Below, in pieces: positions 23,101 through 33,964 of a stretch of 64,000 nucleotides of DNA (positions are counted from its first letter, which is position 1; every line of letters starts with the position of its first letter). The DNA comes from Plasmodium malariae (taxonomy: Eukaryota > Apicomplexa > Aconoidasida > Haemosporida > Plasmodiidae), in assembly GCF_900090045.1 (NCBI RefSeq), contig NC_041782.1:1893001-1957000 (forward strand), in the 5' to 3' direction. The position numbers and the translations under genes are program-made. The notes beneath the pieces were generated by a model that saw only the letters and a list, made by a program, of their open reading frames with translations, was not told where the DNA came from and searched no databases.

Positions 23101-25037
23101 CGATGAAGATCTAGATGAGCAGGGTGCATATTTAAATGGTGTAAACAGGTATCAAAATATGCCCAATCAACAGAGTCATCATACTCAATATGCTCACCAT
23201 ACGCAGCATATGAATTATAAGGAGCCATTGTATGATCAGGAAAGCAGCAGGAATAATAACATGCTAAATGAAAAAGGATTAAATGAAAATGGTGAGAAAG
23301 TAAAGGAGGATAATCACCAGCAGGGACATATACCCTTGACTATATCCGATCCCATGAATGATGAAAAAAGGGAGGAAGAAAAAAATTCAACCAAACTATT
23401 AATTGATTCAAAGAGTAGTACAAATGGAATTACAGAAATTATCGATGGGAAGGAGAACATGACAGTCGGTTTAGTTAATAAGGATAATGTGATATCTGAG
23501 GATAATGTAAACAAGCCAAATGCAGTGATGGATAATAACAATATATTAAATCAAAATGTTGTTCTTCCTGTTGTTACTACCTCGTCTGCACCCCCTATTG
23601 GGATGAATAATACTGAAACTATAAATAAACAAAGTGGTGAACAACTTCATACACCTACTCCTGCTGCACCACCACCTCCTGCTCCTCCTGTGAAGAGAAA
23701 AAGGGGAAGACCGAAAGTAAAAAAGACATCAACTGAGGAAACACAACAAAATGAAATACAAAATAGCGTAATACCACCTTATCAGGGAGTTGGCCAAAAT
23801 TTACAAACAAATAATTTAAATACGGTTAATACGAATATAATAAATGACCCTAACCAACCATTATATAGTAACATAAGTTCAGTTATTAACCCATCCTATA
23901 ATAATCAACTGGCACATAATATAAATACGCATTTACATATACCTCCTGAGCTGCAGCCCCATGGTCAGACTGTGAATTTTCAGGTACCACCAGGTCCTAC
24001 TCAGACACTCATTCATCAGTTAACCGATCCGATAAATCAGCAGTTAGGACAACCCATAGTTCAAAAAATTGGAGGTCACTTAGATAACCACTTAACACAG
24101 CAGGTCGGCCAGCCATTAAGCCAGCAAATAGGCATGCCAATTAGTCAGATTGGCCAACAGATGAATCAGCAGATGAATCAACAGTTAAATCAGCAGCTAA
24201 ATCAGCAGTTAAACCAGCAAATAAATCAGCAGCTAAACCAGCAAATAAATCAGCAGTTAAATCAGCAGATGACTCATCAATTGAGCGAGCAACTAAACCA
24301 GCAGCTAAATCAGCAGCTGAGTCAGCAGCTGAACCAGCAGTTGAACCCTCCCTATAACCAGCACATGTACAATAACAACAGTTTAAACAACAACATGAAT
24401 AAGCAAATGACTCAGTCGGTGTATATGATTCCAAATAGAATAAACAACAATTTTAATGGAAATATGAATGATGAGCAATATGGACCAATATATGCAAATT
24501 TTGATAAAGATGTACCAAACAACAATAACGTTGATTCGAATTATTATTATACAAATGTAGATCAAATGAAAAACCATAAAGAAAAGTTTTTTCATGGCGG
24601 TGATGAAAATGGAAACAAGAATAACAAAAGACATACTACTAGATCAACTGTCAGCGCATCAGATGAGAGAAACTCAGATAGAGAATTAAAAAAAGTACAC
24701 AAAAAGAGGGGAAGAAGAAGAAAGACTGATAATGAACAAGACACAGATTATAAAACAGGAAATAGTAACACTAACGCGAATGCTAGTGTTAATACTAACG
24801 TTAATAATAGTGAGAACATGTCTCAAGGTACACATAAATATAGCGTATGTAATGAGAATGTGAGAAATGAGCACAAAAGTGATCCAGGGTACTCAACGTT
24901 TGTGGATGAAAACAACAAAACTGTTTCTTATAGTAGGGAAAAAATAAAATAAAATTACGAAGCATAGGAACGCATATCTTCATTCATTTTTTATTACAAT
25001 ATATTTGCATTTTATTTTACTACATTTTATTGTATTT

Positions 25038-25068
<31 letters not shown>

Positions 25069-25198
25069 CCTCAAGGAGTCTCGTATCACCCTGCGGATGC
25101 CGTTTGGGAGAAGATATCAGGTGTTAAGGTAATGAAATATGTGGACATGTTTTATTTTAAAAATTTTTACATTTCATTTGTAATGTTAAAATATTTTT

Positions 25199-25229
<31 letters not shown>

Positions 25230-25929
25230 GCAGTTCGGTCCTATGATTTTAACAGCTCAGAGTAGGACAACAAATGTTATTTTGTCGAAAAAGAGATCGA
25301 TTGAACTGGGGAATATTCTGCATAACCTTATAGTAAGTTCCTGAGGAAGGGAATGCATTTGTTTTGTGGGGATATTGATTGTTTCTTCTTTTAAGAAGCA
25401 TAAACATATATATATATATCTGTGAGTACGTATGTGTATGTTTGTGCTTATAAGTACACTTCCTTCCCCCTGTGTGCCAACATTCGTCAGTATTTTTATT
25501 TTTGATACTTTTACGTCGGCGTATTTATCTTCATATTATTTCTTTCCTTTTTTTCCATGCTCATTTATCCATATAGTATGGTTATATATACAAAGGAGAC
25601 AATGTCAGGCTGACCATAGGGAAGGAATCGAAAAATGTTAAAAGTGGCTCACCTTTTTTCTTGCCAAGTTTTATGGACTGCAGTATACACAACGACGACG
25701 AGTTAGTTTATTTTTTATTTTTTCCGCACGTACTTGTGTGGAATATGCGTGTATATATATATGTAGATATATATAAGACAAATTCATGGATCTCTCCGAA
25801 TATGAACATATAATGTAGACACATGCACATACATATATTGTGTATGTATTTTAATTTTTATATATATTTTTTTTTCTTTACAGCCTGGGGTCCGCTAAGA
25901 TATTTTTGTGTTTTGTTTACCTGAAGTGA
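19598..25929 (+). CDS. CENP-C: CENP-C-like kinetochore protein, seven exons, C-terminal cupin
   Basis: Exons: 19598-19624, 19864-19931, 20164-24932 (3' end uncertain), 25076-25128, 25234-25332, 25577-25701 and 25884-25929. All introns are GT-AG, and the chain reads as 1728 residues with no stop. The long exon is low complexity: an Asn/Ser run (residues ~148-197), GNVS repeats (~923-952), a Gln-rich QLNQ repeat (~1361-1427) and two basic AT-hook-like patches (RKRGRPKVKK ~1209, KKRGRRRK ~1545). The small 3' exons encode a compact domain: YHPADAVWEKI, FGPMILTAQS, YGYIYKGDNVRLTIG, SPFFLPSFMDCSIHN and LGSAKIFLCFVYLK. This matches the CENP-C/Mif2 cupin dimerisation fold, where 'FFVP.....+.N' precedes the last strand. 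I did not find a canonical CENP-C motif, although the segment before PADAVW may be its remnant. The role would be inner-kinetochore binding to centromeric chromatin. An alternative donor at 24828 would shorten the protein by 35 residues. Confidence 0.72.
20513..20660 (+). repeat. Coding trinucleotide-type repeat encoding poly-Asn/Ser
   Basis: AAC/AAT and AGT/AGC codons alternate in blocks of three to six inside exon 3 of the CENP-C-like gene. The opposite strand shows poly-Leu and Ile/Thr frames, which are shadows. Confidence 0.9.
22838..22925 (+). repeat. Coding 12-bp repeat encoding GNVS
   Basis: Seven tandem 12-bp units (GGTAATGTTAGT/C) encode Gly-Asn-Val-Ser in the CENP-C-like exon 3. 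They are nearly identical at the DNA level, so expansion was recent. Confidence 0.9.
24150..24350 (+). repeat. Coding repeat encoding QLNQ (Gln/Asn-rich)
   Basis: A series of CAGCAGCTAAAT-type units encodes QLNQQ/QMNQQ/QINQQ near the 3' end of exon 3. It is a prion-like composition, and uncommon in this gene set, where Asn normally dominates over Gln. Confidence 0.85.
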
Positions 25930-26571
25930 TATTTTTAATATGTTTTATTTTTGCGCTGGTTTTTTTATTATTTTTCAAAAATTTTTGTAATATTTTATTA
26001 TATTTTGCAATGCTTTATACATGTTTCATCTGAACTATTTTTTTTTAGAAAAAGGGTATTTTTATTATGTTTTTTTTATTTTTTTATTTTATTATAATTT
26101 TTTTTTTTATTTTTTATTTTTATTTTCATATTCATTTTTTTTACTTTTATTTTTTTTTGTTTTTGTTTAAAATTATGAGCAAGCAAGGAAAAAAAGGGGA
26201 ATAACAATTTGGCTAGTTGTTAAATAAACGACAAAAAAAAAAAAAAAAAAAAAAAAAAAATGCCCTTTTGGATGAATAGGTATATAACTCCTCCATTTCG
26301 TAAGAAACGTAAAAAAAAAAAAGAGAAAAGTACGGAAAAATGTTAGTCTTAAAAAATTTTAACACATTTCAATGCGGAAACATACTATACAAATAAGTAT
26401 ACTTACACACTTGTGTATAATTTGTACTTCTACAAAAATACGCTTACAAAGGTAAAATATTCTACTTAACATATTGTGCAGTTTTCAAAAAAAGAGGGTA
26501 CAAATTTTGGTAGGAGAGATAAGGGAACAAAAGAAAAAAAAAAAAAAAAAAACATATATCCCACTCCCCCA
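25930..26571. other. Convergent 3' intergenic region
   Basis: The shared 3' flank of the CENP-C-like and RAD51-like genes. It has T-rich stretches at 26080-26160, a long poly-A at 26233-26260 and no plausible open frame. Poly-A signal-like AATAAA occurs at 26223. Confidence 0.55.
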
Positions 26572-29116
26572 TTATGTATTAACATCCATTAGCATATAAT
26601 TTTTAATACAAGCATAAGAATAGAAATGTTTAATATTATTTTGAGACTTAAGAAGAGTAAACCGTATGATGGTTTTATTCCGAACCTTATAAATTACTTC
26701 AACGTCTATGATGTAATCAAATGTGTTGTATACTGGATAGGGAACAACTGTTTTGTTAATATTATAGTTTTTGTTGTATATTGATAAAATAGCATTTTTC
26801 TTCTTATCATTTGTGTTAAGTTTTATGATATCGTCGATATGTATGCTAGAAAAAGGATCATCTGTTATACTTTCGCTTTCCTGACTGTGTTCGTGTTTTT
26901 CACCTGATCCACTGCTTGTGAAAACTTGGCTATCATTTGTGCTGTGCTCGTCATTGCTACTACAAGATATTATTCCTACACGTTTGTTCATCCAGTACGC
27001 TTTATTTGTTGTTTTTTTTTTTTCTGTACATAAGTAATTTTGCGGGTCTTCAAAAATAGCAATGGAGGAGTGCTCTTCATCCATGTTATTAACAAGAGGA
27101 TGTTTCATTGTATTATTATTGTAAATTGTACAAGTATATGTTTTATTATTTTTTATCATACTATTATTTTCGTGTTGTATAAACATACTTCGCGTATTTT
27201 TAGTAATATCTTGCAAGTTTTGTTCTTTAAAACATGTTTTGTCATTAGCTGAATGTATTACTATTTCTCCTTTTGCATGATCACAAATTAATATGGGTAT
27301 ATTTACAATCTTTGCAAGAATTTTTAGCTCACGAACTAAGTAAAAGTAAGCGCTAGACTTTGTAATGTTTAAACCTTTTATTATTTTGGTTAAGTTGTAT
27401 ATTCCTATCGATGACAGATTTTTCAAATTATTAGTAAATTCATCGTGAGAATTATTTCTCTTCAAATATCTATTTTTAATTTGTAGCAATAAGCAGGTGA
27501 GCTCACTAAGACTTTGCACACGAACAACGTAAAATTTACGAAGAATATCGTCAAATGAAATATCGTTCTTCTTCACATTTTTCTCATTTTTCTTGTTTCT
27601 CTTCGTCTTATTGTTCTTCTCTTTATTATTCATCTCTTTTTTTATTTTCTCTTTTATAATATTGTAAATATTTGATACATCGTTAATAAAACTAAAATAT
27701 ATAAAAACTACGCTACTGTTTGAGCTATCATTATTAACTATATAATCAAGCAACAAATTCACTAAAATTATTTTATTTATTTTTATTTTATTTCCATAAA
27801 AAAAATATATTTTTGAACTTTCTATTCCATTCGATAATAAGTCGTTTAAGGAATTATTTCCTGTTTTTACTGACTTCACATTTTTTAAATTTTGCTTCAT
27901 GAAATTGGAGTACATCAAAAAGTCTTCCTCTGATCGTCCTGACTGTTCATATTTTTTTGACTTCTCCCTCCACGTATTACCATTCCTATTGCAAGAAATT
28001 TTGTTAAAATGTTTATACGTTAACAAGTTGGTATTTTCGCACAAAAAAGACCTGTTCCTTGTTCTTTTGTCTTTACTATTATTTGTTGAGTAGGCACCCC
28101 CGTCTGATCTAAAATAGGGTGACATAGAAGAAGATGGTAGTGAAGTGATAGGCGAGAAATGCGGAGAATGACGAGATGAGTAATGAGACGAGTTGCGAGA
28201 TGAGTGATGGGATGAGTGACAGGATGAATTATAAGAAGAACGACGTGACGAGGACAACAGCGACGACAACGACGACAGCGATGACAGCGATGACAGCGAT
28301 GACAGCGATGACAGCGATGACAGCGATGACACTGAGAGTGCGGAACGGTCAGGGAAATTTTCACCTGAACGGGTCAGGTATTTCCTACGAGCGCAGTAAT
28401 TTTCTGTATCGCTAAATGAGCAAATATTATTGTAAGTAAGAAGCCCTGAATTCACGGCTTGGTCCACTTCTTCTTCTTCTTCTTCTTCTTCATCTTTTCT
28501 TATACCTAAATCGTTCAAGTGATATTTAAATATTTCGTGCTGAATAACATTTATTTCCTATAAGCAAAAAACAAAAAAAAAGATTAACAAAAATGTAGGT
28601 GAAAAATACATGTGCTTTGAACAAATATACATAAAAGTATATTTATGCAAACAAATATTACGCAAGCATTGCGTATATGTATGTTCTTATATTGAGAATA
28701 TAAAAAAAAAAAAAAAAAAAGAAAAAAAACTGACTTCCACATGACCATCTTCCAAATAATTCGTGCTTACTTTTTCAACTAAAAAGACAAAAAAAAAAAA
28801 ATCCAATTACACATTTAATACATAGCATAAACAACACAAAAGCAGTAGTTATATAAATTTTGGAGTTCCCACGATAATAGTGGAATATGTTTATTGTATA
28901 AAAGTGTCCAACGGTTTATTTTTAATTTTTATTTTATTCTGTTCTATTTTAATATATTTTGGTTTATTATAATTTTTTTTTTCAAGTCATAAATTCCACA
29001 TATTCAAATTCATTTATATATAAATGTAGGAAAGTACTTGTATTTAAGTTATTCCTGTATAATTTTTTTTTAATTTTTTCCGATATATTTAAATATTCTA
29101 TATCAGTATTCTCCAT
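26572..29116 (-). CDS. RAD51/RecA-fold paralogue with degenerate Walker motifs
   Basis: I reconstruct three exons on the minus strand: 29116-29038, 28778-28735 and 28557-26572. Donors are GTACTT and GTCAGT, acceptors TTTTTAG and CTTATAG. Phases agree and the total is 702 residues. A long open frame alone would need a non-ATG start at 28518, so the two small exons supply the true ATG. Residues 1-40 (MENTDIEYLNISEKI..KLYRNNLNTIEKVSTNY) look like the helix-hairpin-helix N-terminus of RAD51-type proteins. A Ser-Leu repeat lies at about residues 117-140. The core begins at ~277 with SLNDLLSNGIESSKIYFFYG, the typical 'LD.LLGGGI..G.I.E..G' entry. The Walker A is GNKIKINKI (296-304), lacking the second Gly and the Thr/Ser. 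The Walker B-like SIGIYN has Asn for Asp. ELKILAKIVNIPILICDHAKG aligns with the 'LA..F...VV.TNQ' strand. It probably partners a recombinase without hydrolysing ATP; the exact paralogue is not assigned. Confidence 0.68.
28258..28330 (-). repeat. Coding 9-bp repeat encoding Ser-Leu-Ser
   Basis: About eight units of a 9-bp repeat (GACAGCGAT on the plus strand) encode SLS repeats in the N-terminal part of the RAD51-like protein. The DNA is unusually GC-rich for this window. Confidence 0.85.
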
Positions 29117-30272
29117 CGTTCTACATTTTCAAACTTGGCATAGGAAATTACATTTTTTCATATCTCAATAATATATATAGAATCTTATGGTATTGAAGAT
29201 ATACAGAAAAAAAAAAAAAAAAAATTGTTCTTTTTTTTTCCCTTTTCTTTTCCCTTTCCCTTTTGCTTTTTTTTTTTTTTTTTTTTGAAGGGCTGTAAGG
29301 GGAATTGGATGTAATTCCCCCTTTTCAAAAAATAAATTTTAATGTATGAATACAACGCAGTTGGACCTAATTATAAGGAAAAAAAAAAAAAAAAAATTGA
29401 AAATAAAATTGAAAAAAAAATAAAATAAAAATTACAATAAAATTAAAAATAAAAATAAAAATAAAAACATATTTTAAAATAAATAAATATTTTAAAATAA
29501 ATATAAAAGTGTATACGTATACCATAATCAAAAAGACCGCAAATTAAAAACACGAACGCAACCAGAGCATACACAATAATGTACTAGGCCAATAAATACA
29601 TTTGTATATAAGAGAGATATATAACTAACGAAAGAGCGCTACATGCTTGCATATGGCATATATATATACATTCCAAAATCAGGAATTGATGAGTGTATTT
29701 TAAGTCATTTGCCCATGGTTTAATACATTATTTTGTTTAATGTGAATGTATGTATAAATTTTCAAGTATAATAACATTATTACCTTTTTTTAAGGCATAT
29801 TCTGCTAAAAAAAAATATTTTTCTGTATTAATTTAAGAAAATGAAAAGAATGATAAAACTGTAATTGATATATGCAAGTAACAGCCTATTTGTTTTAGAT
29901 GTGTATTTTCAGTGGTATTAGAAAACAGAGGGTAAAAAAAAAAAAAAAAAAAAAAATTTTAAACAGTACTTGTTGCATATATATTAAGCATACTGCGACC
30001 ATAGTAACTGCATGATTTGTTCTGAGTTTTGAAATTTATATATTTTTTTTTTAAATAGTAAAGTACCAATTTTATATCGAAAAAAAGCATATAATATACG
30101 TACGTATATACATGTGTGGATAGGAGTACGTGAGTGTGTACAGCAGGACGCGTGTGCATAATTGCCCATATGTGTATAACAGTTTATAATTTTACATGTA
30201 CATATACACGTTTATGTGTGTAACATAATAAAACTGCACCCAGTAGTAAATAAAACAACGGAAAAGAACAAT
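29117..30272. other. Divergent intergenic region
   Basis: Shared upstream DNA of the RAD51-like (minus) and SKA1-like (plus) genes. It has a polypyrimidine stretch at 29225-29286, poly-A runs at 29205-29224, 29380-29396 and 29934-29956, and A-rich AAAATAAAAT repeats at 29400-29470. No gene is seen. Confidence 0.55.
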
Positions 30273-31601
30273 ATGGAGTTATCAATAGACGCGCTAAAAG
30301 AAAAGGTAAATTAAAATTATGAACGAAAAGAAATAAAGAGTGCACTGACTTTGTTGTTATTCAAATGTTAAGACGATTCTTATGAGTTTGCATATGTTTA
30401 AACATATACTTAAGCTTATTGCGTTGATTTTGCACATATATGTGCATACATGTGTGTATATACATGTATATATATATATATTTATATGGACCCATACGTA
30501 CAGACATGTTTCACCCCTATGTGTGTACCTTTCTTCAGTTTCTGAACATGAATAGCGATATAGAATTAATTGAAAGGAAGCTAAAGGATGAAATGTGCAA
30601 GGTGTATGAAGATGATATTAATCCCTTTTTGATATTAAACGATTTTGAAAACATCAAACATGAGTTAAGTAAAATAAACAAGGAATTAGACAATTTATAT
30701 GAAAGAAAAAAGATAAGCATAAATTATATGCATAGGCAAATGCAAAATTACAATTTCCTATTAAATTTAGAAAATAATTTAGATATTGCATCAAAACAAT
30801 TTAGTAATTATCATAACTCGGAAATTATACTTAACAACTTTTTTTATGATAATATAAAAAAGTTTTTACTTCATATAAATTATGATGAAATTAAAGAGTT
30901 GATACAGTTAGATAACCAACAGAAATATTTAGATAATAAAGAAGTAAATTCCAATAGTCAGTTAAGCGGTAGGTATAATGAAACAGTCAATGGTAAAAAT
31001 TTACCAACGAATTGTGCAAACTTCAAATACAGTGTAAACAGTGGAGAATTAAAAGAAAATAAAAATAAAATATTAAATAATGATACCACTACCAATGATA
31101 ATAAATTAGGCAAAATAGGCAAAACGAATAATAAAAATGCAGGTGATACGGATTATTTATTTAATCCTATTGACGATGCAACATTTCAGTCAGTTCCTGC
31201 ATTAATTCGAAGGAGAGCCAAGTTAGACGATATTAATGTAATATATAAAGCCTTGTACGATATGGCCTTAAAGAAGGGCAGGTTACCAATTAAAAGAATA
31301 ATCTGTTTATATATATATATATATATATATGTGAATGTATGCGCATAAATATTTCTTAATGTTTAGTAAGCCCAAGGCTTACCACGTAGGCATATTCGAC
31401 ACAATATCGCGTATGTAAAATATAAGCGAATATTCATGCTTATACATATGTGGGCGCGTGGACATGTACCTACGTATTTGTATATATATATACGTAATTT
31501 TACATATGTGCATTTTTTTCAGCTGCCTTCCCGTTGAAAAGTCTGAGTTAACTCAAATGAACTTGCAGGTTTTTGGACAAACAGGTTTTTTATATTTATA
31601 A
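30273..31601 (+). CDS. SKA1: SKA1-like kinetochore/spindle protein, four exons
   Basis: Proposed exons: 30273-30305, 30539-31281, 31367-31414 and 31523-31601, all GT-AG. The spliced length of 903 nt gives 300 residues ending at TAA 31599-31601. The N-terminus (ALKEKFLNMNSDIELIERKL, then NPFLILNDFENIK and a long helix to ~110) resembles the SKA1/SKA2 coiled-coil region, where 'SDLD.I..RL..E' is typical. A polar Asn-rich linker follows. The segment ATFQSVPALIRRRAKLDDIN matches the start of the SKA1 microtubule-binding domain ('EF..VP.YM+.RLT..QIN'). The last ~40 residues are short for that winged-helix domain, so either it is truncated or the 3' exons differ from my model. The exon 2 donor (GTTACC) is weak. 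The role would be in the outer-kinetochore complex that tracks spindle microtubules. Confidence 0.6.
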
Positions 31602-32875
31602 AAAAAAAAAATAAATAAACTTATATATTTATTTTTATTAATTGTTTAGAATTTTTTATTCGTTTTTGCAAAATTTTTTTTTTTTTTTATTTTACGAGCA
31701 GGTGAAGCAAAAATAGCTACATTAAGATATTTAAAAATTATAGAAGTTACTAACAAGTATTAAAAAAAAAAAAAAATACATATATGTAAAAACATATACG
31801 TATATAAATATAAGCATTTGTATATGTACATTATACCTATACATATATATATATATATATAAATATATATATACGTTTTAAAACTTTAATATCTTCTTGG
31901 CAGTTTTATTATTTAATTATTTACACACGATACCTTCTTATGATTTTTGTTCAAGTTCACGTGCGCATTCACATGATCCATCTGTTCGTCATTTTTTCGT
32001 TCAACTTTTCGTGTTTAATAGAGATTTGATGAGCACTTTACATTTTATAGTATATTTAATTGAAATATTCGTGCTCCACTACAAATGTATTTGTTATTTC
32101 TTTTTATTTCATTTTATTTCTTTTTTTTTGATTTTTATAATTTAGAACCGGTACTGTGAAACTACTGAATTGTGCGGGGTTAAAAAAAAAAAAAAAAAAA
32201 AAAACTTGCCTTGCAGGATAGAAGAAAAAGAAAGAAGAAATAATATACCTTTCAGGAAGGAACAAAAAAAAAAAAAAAAAAAAAAAAATATTTACCTTGC
32301 AGGATATAAGAAATAAAAAAAGAATGAGTCCAAAGATGTAACAGATTATGATGGATATTTCTGAGAAAATAAATACGTAGAGTGAACGATTCTTGGCAGA
32401 AATTACGCCGAAGATGAAAAATTTTTGTTTGGTTAACTTTCTATCTTTTTATATTCTCGGAAATACCTTTTATTTTTGATAATACGTACAATTTTCATTA
32501 CATGTGTAAATGTGTTAGTTTTATTTTATAAATTTAATGACATCAAAGAAAACCTATTTTTCAAATTTTAAATCGAATGTATGTATATGTTCATGTATGT
32601 CTGTTTGCGTGTATGTATGTATGTATGCATGTACGTATGTATGCATGTACGTATGTATGCATGTACGTATGTATGCATGTACGTATGTATGTATCTATGC
32701 TTATATACATTTATGTGAATATGGCTATATTAACACACGCACACAGAGGATACAGTACATACACAATAAGCGCAATATGAATTTTAGCTTTGTAGAAATT
32801 TTTTTTTAAAATACTCTTGTACAAATTTTTTTTGGTAGAATTCAATCGCTTTGCAATACTTCAACAATTTTAGAA
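31602..32875. other. Intergenic region with minisatellite
   Basis: Lies between the SKA1-like gene and ClpP, both on plus. It contains TA repeats at 31845-31873, two related blocks of poly-A next to a CTTGCAGGATA-type sequence (32180-32220 and 32264-32305), and a 12-16-bp TATGCATGTACG repeat at 32589-32700. A duplicated motif (poly-A plus TTGCAGGATA) suggests local duplication. No gene is supported. Confidence 0.55.
32589..32700. repeat. TGTATG/CATGTACG tandem repeat upstream of ClpP
   Basis: Repeated ATGTATGCATGTACGT units. Because the unit is 16 bp, the three frames rotate and none is stopped, producing false Met-Tyr-Val-Cys open frames. Confidence 0.75.
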
Positions 32876-33964
32876 ATGATATATTTTTTACTATATTTAT
32901 TTTTCATCTTGGTAAAAAATAATAATAAAACGCAAGCAAAAAAAAGCTTAAAGAAAACGAACATCTTAACCTATATACATTTTTCGAATACAAATTTTAT
33001 TAACGGGAAAATTATAAAAAGAAAAAAATTATATAATAGTTTTCAAAAAGATGACAATGATTTAGCAATTAATGGAAATGAAAGGGAACATGTCCTGACA
33101 TCGTCATCTGATGCATTAGGAAATAAACTGGAAAAAAGAACATCGAGTGACAAGGTAAAAGTTACAAGAGGAATAGGAACAAATATCGGGTATGAAAATG
33201 CGGAAAATTATGTAATAAATTCTGAACAAGTCATAATTGACAGGAGCGAAGAAGTTGGTGATGAACATGTCAGAAAAATGAACAGAAAAAAAACTATTAT
33301 AATAGAAGAAGGAAAAAAAAATAGAAAAAAAAAAAAAAGTTATGAAAAAGTGGAAAACCTTATATCTTGTAGTGATAACATAAAAGACATAAAAAAAGAT
33401 GTAAAATTATTTTTTTTTAAAAAAAGAATAATTTATTTAACGGAAGAAATAAATAAAAAAACAACTGATGAACTTATTAGTCAGTTATTATATTTAGATA
33501 ACATAAATAACAACGATATAAAAATATATATCAACTCACCAGGTGGATCAATAAATGAAGGGTTAGCTATACTAGACATTTTTAATTATATCAAATCAGA
33601 TATACAAACTATATCATTTGGTTTAGTTGCATCAATGGCTTCGGTAATTTTAGCTAGTGGAAAAAAGGGAAAAAGAAAGTCGTTACCAAATTGTAGAATT
33701 ATGATACATCAACCACTTGGTAATGCTTTTGGTCATCCACATGATATTGAAATACAGACAAAAGAAATACTTTATCTTAAAAAACTTTTGTATAGCTATT
33801 TATCCAAATTTACAGATCAAACTATCGAAACTATAGAAAAACATTCAGAGAGGGATTATTACATGAATGCATTAGAAGCTAAGAATTATGGAATTGTCGA
33901 CGAGGTGATAGAAACAAAATTGCCACATCCGTATTTTAGTGAAATTTCAAAAGAAAAAGAATAA
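32876..33964 (+). CDS. ClpP: ClpP, apicoplast ATP-dependent Clp protease proteolytic subunit
   Basis: A single exon of 362 residues. The first ~15 residues are a hydrophobic signal sequence (MIYFLLYLFFILV), followed by a basic, Lys/Asn-rich leader, as expected for apicoplast import. The mature protease starts near residue 175 (FFKKRIIYLTEEIN). INSPGGSINEGLAILD, GLVASMASVILASG, RIMIHQPLG and ERDYYMNALEAKNYGIVDEV are the family landmarks. The catalytic triad is intact: Ser253, His278 and Asp327. ClpP forms the heptameric ring that degrades proteins fed by a Clp ATPase in the plastid. The length agrees with other malaria ClpP proteins. The pro-region between the leader and the fold is long and will be removed. 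It is convergent with EB1. Confidence 0.95.
   Translation: MIYFLLYLFFILVKNNNKTQAKKSLKKTNILTYIHFSNTNFINGKIIKRKKLYNSFQKDDNDLAINGNEREHVLTSSSDALGNKLEKRTSSDKVKVTRGIGTNIGYENAENYVINSEQVIIDRSEEVGDEHVRKMNRKKTIIIEEGKKNRKKKKSYEKVENLISCSDNIKDIKKDVKLFFFKKRIIYLTEEINKKTTDELISQLLYLDNINNNDIKIYINSPGGSINEGLAILDIFNYIKSDIQTISFGLVASMASVILASGKKGKRKSLPNCRIMIHQPLGNAFGHPHDIEIQTKEILYLKKLLYSYLSKFTDQTIETIEKHSERDYYMNALEAKNYGIVDEVIETKLPHPYFSEISKEKE

Noticed and set aside
28516..28518. Non-ATG start (TTG) for the RAD51-like protein
   Set aside because: Frame stays open upstream to an acceptor at 28558, and two in-phase exons provide an ATG.
30440..31348. Unspliced 302-codon reading of the SKA1-like gene
   Set aside because: Its first ~33 codons are TA-repeat translation and its end reads [11 protein letters not shown]; the spliced model starts at ATG 30273 and ends at 31601.
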